The notes under the pieces are model-generated. The model worked only from the letters and a program-made list of their open reading frames with translations, ran no database searches and had not been told where the DNA came from. Shown here in pieces: positions 4,485 through 5,691 of a stretch of DNA of 5,691 nt. Source of the stretch: Chloroflexota bacterium (GTDB taxonomy: Bacteria; Chloroflexota; Chloroflexia; QHBQ01; JADMIH01); NCBI GenBank assembly GCA_015478675.1, contig JADMIH010000216.1, positions 1-5,691 of the forward strand, written 5' to 3'. The position numbers and the translations under genes were made by a program. How positions within the stretch are numbered: position 1 is the stretch's first letter; the number at the start of each line of letters is the position of its first letter.

Positions 4485-5633
4485 TCATGCGGGCGTTTCA
4501 TAAGGAGCGCCGGCAATTTGCACCTTGAGCAGGTTGGTCTGGCCCGCAAAAGGCAGGCCCAGGCCGCCGATGAAGACCAGCAGGTCGCCTTCGGCGATCA
4601 TACCTTGCTCGATGGCAGTGTGCTCGGCGGCGGACATAGCGGAGAGGGTACCACTGTAGCGGTCCAGCTTTAGCACGCTCACGCCCCAGCAGACCGCCAG
4701 GGTCTTGCACGTATCGGGGTTGTCGGTGACGGCGATGAGGTTGCTGCGTGGGCGATACTTCGAGATGAGGCGGGCGCTCGTACCTGTGCGGGTGAGAGCT
4801 ATGATGGCCCTGGCCTGGAGCCTGTCGCTGATGCGGTCGGCGGCCTGGCATAGTATTTCAGCGATCTCCTGGTTGCTGGTGGGTGTGAGATTGGAATGAC
4901 CCTCACTCCTCACTACCGAAATGCCCGATTGGCCTGATGCGCTACCCCCGGTGCTCTCTTTCTCACTTGAGATTTTGTCGGCCCAGCCTTCGTAGTCGAA
5001 CAGCTTCTCGGCTTCGAGAGCGATACGGGCCATCGTCTGTGCAGCCTCGATGGGGTATTTGCCTGTGGCGGTCTCGCCGGAAAGCATTATGCCGTCGGTG
5101 CCGTCGAGCACCGCATTAGCCACGTCGGTGGCCTCGGCGCGGGTTGGGCGCGGGTTGCGGATCATCGAGTCGAGCATCTGGGTAGCGGTGATTACGGGCT
5201 TTGCGGTCAAGTTACAGGCCGCGATGATGCGCTTTTGGATCGCGGGCAGCCCCTCAGGCGGCATCTCAACCCCCATATCGCCCCGCGCAACCATCACCCC
5301 GTCAGCCTCGGCGAGTATCTCAGCGAAGTTGTCTACCGCTGTTGCGCTTTCGATCTTGGCGATAATCGGGAAGTAGCGGTCGGTGCGGGCAGCCACCAGC
5401 CTGCGCCCCTCCTCGATGTCGGCACCGCTGCGCACGAACGATAGGGCGACCATATCCGCCCCGTGCTCTATTGCAAATGAGAGGTCATGATGGTCCTTCT
5501 CGGTTATCGTGGGCACGCCAAGAGGCCTGTTGGGCACGTTGATGCCCTTGTTGGAGGTAAGCAAGCCGCCCACTAGCACACTGCAGACGATTCTTCCCAC
5601 ATCAGGCTCCACGCCCTCTACCTGGAGAGACAT
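4485..5633 (-). CDS. pyk: Pyruvate kinase, lacking its normal N-terminal part
   Basis: Pyruvate kinase transfers phosphate from phosphoenolpyruvate to ADP, the last step of glycolysis. The 382-aa frame holds the end of the B domain, the later part of the (beta/alpha)8 barrel and the C-terminal domain: GLLTSNKGINVP (23-34), catalytic K93 and E95 in IIAKIES, metal-site D119 in VARGDMGVE, T151 in ITATQMLDSM, LSGETATGKYP (184-194) and TRTGTSARLISKYRP (281-295), ending GQTNLLKVQ. Full enzymes are about 470-590 aa. The missing first part should hold the RxNxSH site and most of the B domain. Homology-like sequence begins only at GLMSL, just before ATG 5633, and a TAG at 5649-5651 stops the frame. 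None of the three minus-strand frames between 5634 and 5691 resembles the expected GDxxxxDDG. So this is a 5'-truncated, rearranged or frameshifted gene, or an assembly joint. Residues 218-252 form a Ser/Gly-rich stretch, longer than usual between the barrel and C-terminal domain. Confidence 0.9.
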   Translation of the reverse strand: MSLQVEGVEPDVGRIVCSVLVGGLLTSNKGINVPNRPLGVPTITEKDHHDLSFAIEHGADMVALSFVRSGADIEEGRRLVAARTDRYFPIIAKIESATAVDNFAEILAEADGVMVARGDMGVEMPPEGLPAIQKRIIAACNLTAKPVITATQMLDSMIRNPRPTRAEATDVANAVLDGTDGIMLSGETATGKYPIEAAQTMARIALEAEKLFDYEGWADKISSEKESTGGSASGQSGISVVRSEGHSNLTPTSNQEIAEILCQAADRISDRLQARAIIALTRTGTSARLISKYRPRSNLIAVTDNPDTCKTLAVCWGVSVLKLDRYSGTLSAMSAAEHTAIEQGMIAEGDLLVFIGGLGLPFAGQTNLLKVQIAGAPYETPA

Positions 5634-5691
5634 AAGCCCCTGTGGTGGCTACTTCCAGCATCCGTGCGTAGAAGGCCTCCAACGTTAGTTA

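Noticed and set aside
4498..4851. Minus-strand open frame overlapping the end of pyruvate kinase
   Set aside because: Arg/His/Pro-rich translation typical of an out-of-frame read of a GC-rich gene; the pyruvate kinase frame explains the region.
5050..5376. + strand open frame antisense to pyruvate kinase
   Set aside because: Antisense to conserved catalytic sequence, with hydrophobic bias arising from the complementary codons; no start signal.

Overview
The window reads as an ordinary bacterial chromosome segment, moderately GC-rich with strong G/C preference at third codon positions in the real genes. It carries central carbon and nitrogen metabolism genes plus two small regulators. There is no sign of phage, transposon, CRISPR or RNA genes. 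The glutamate dehydrogenase and C4 zinc-finger types would fit a Chloroflexota-like or other deep-branching GC-rich bacterium, but this is inference; the sequence alone does not fix the phylum. Both window edges fall in or beside genes.

Layout, left to right. (1) The 3' part of a TraR/DksA-type C4 zinc-finger protein on +, whose reading frame is open to the left edge. (2) A 135-base gap with a 9-bp hairpin, a possible promoter and a near-perfect Shine-Dalgarno site. (3) A Glu/Leu/Phe/Val-family dehydrogenase, probably glutamate dehydrogenase, with an unusual N-terminal extension. (4) A small unrecognised gene whose coding signal switches reading frame near its end; the downstream frame encodes a clean transmembrane segment. 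(5) A leader of about 145-170 bases with nested inverted repeats in front of (6) a type I glyceraldehyde-3-phosphate dehydrogenase. (7) A gap with two overlapping, mutually exclusive hairpins. (8) A stand-alone response-regulator receiver protein, followed by a perfect 13-bp stem that starts at its stop codon and leads into a T-rich stretch. (9) Convergent to all of these, on the minus strand, the C-terminal two-thirds or more of pyruvate kinase, whose frame stops abruptly 43-59 bases before the right edge.

Functionally, GAPDH and pyruvate kinase are lower-glycolysis enzymes and glutamate dehydrogenase joins 2-oxoglutarate to ammonia assimilation or glutamate breakdown. The DksA-like protein and the receiver are plausible regulators, but nothing in the sequence proves that they act on their neighbours. 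The spacings (72-170 bases) and the hairpins between genes suggest separately tuned genes rather than one tightly packed operon.

The points most worth following up are the frame switch near 2460, the structured leader before gap, and the broken 5' end of pyruvate kinase. I see no convincing evidence of a wholly new biological system here.
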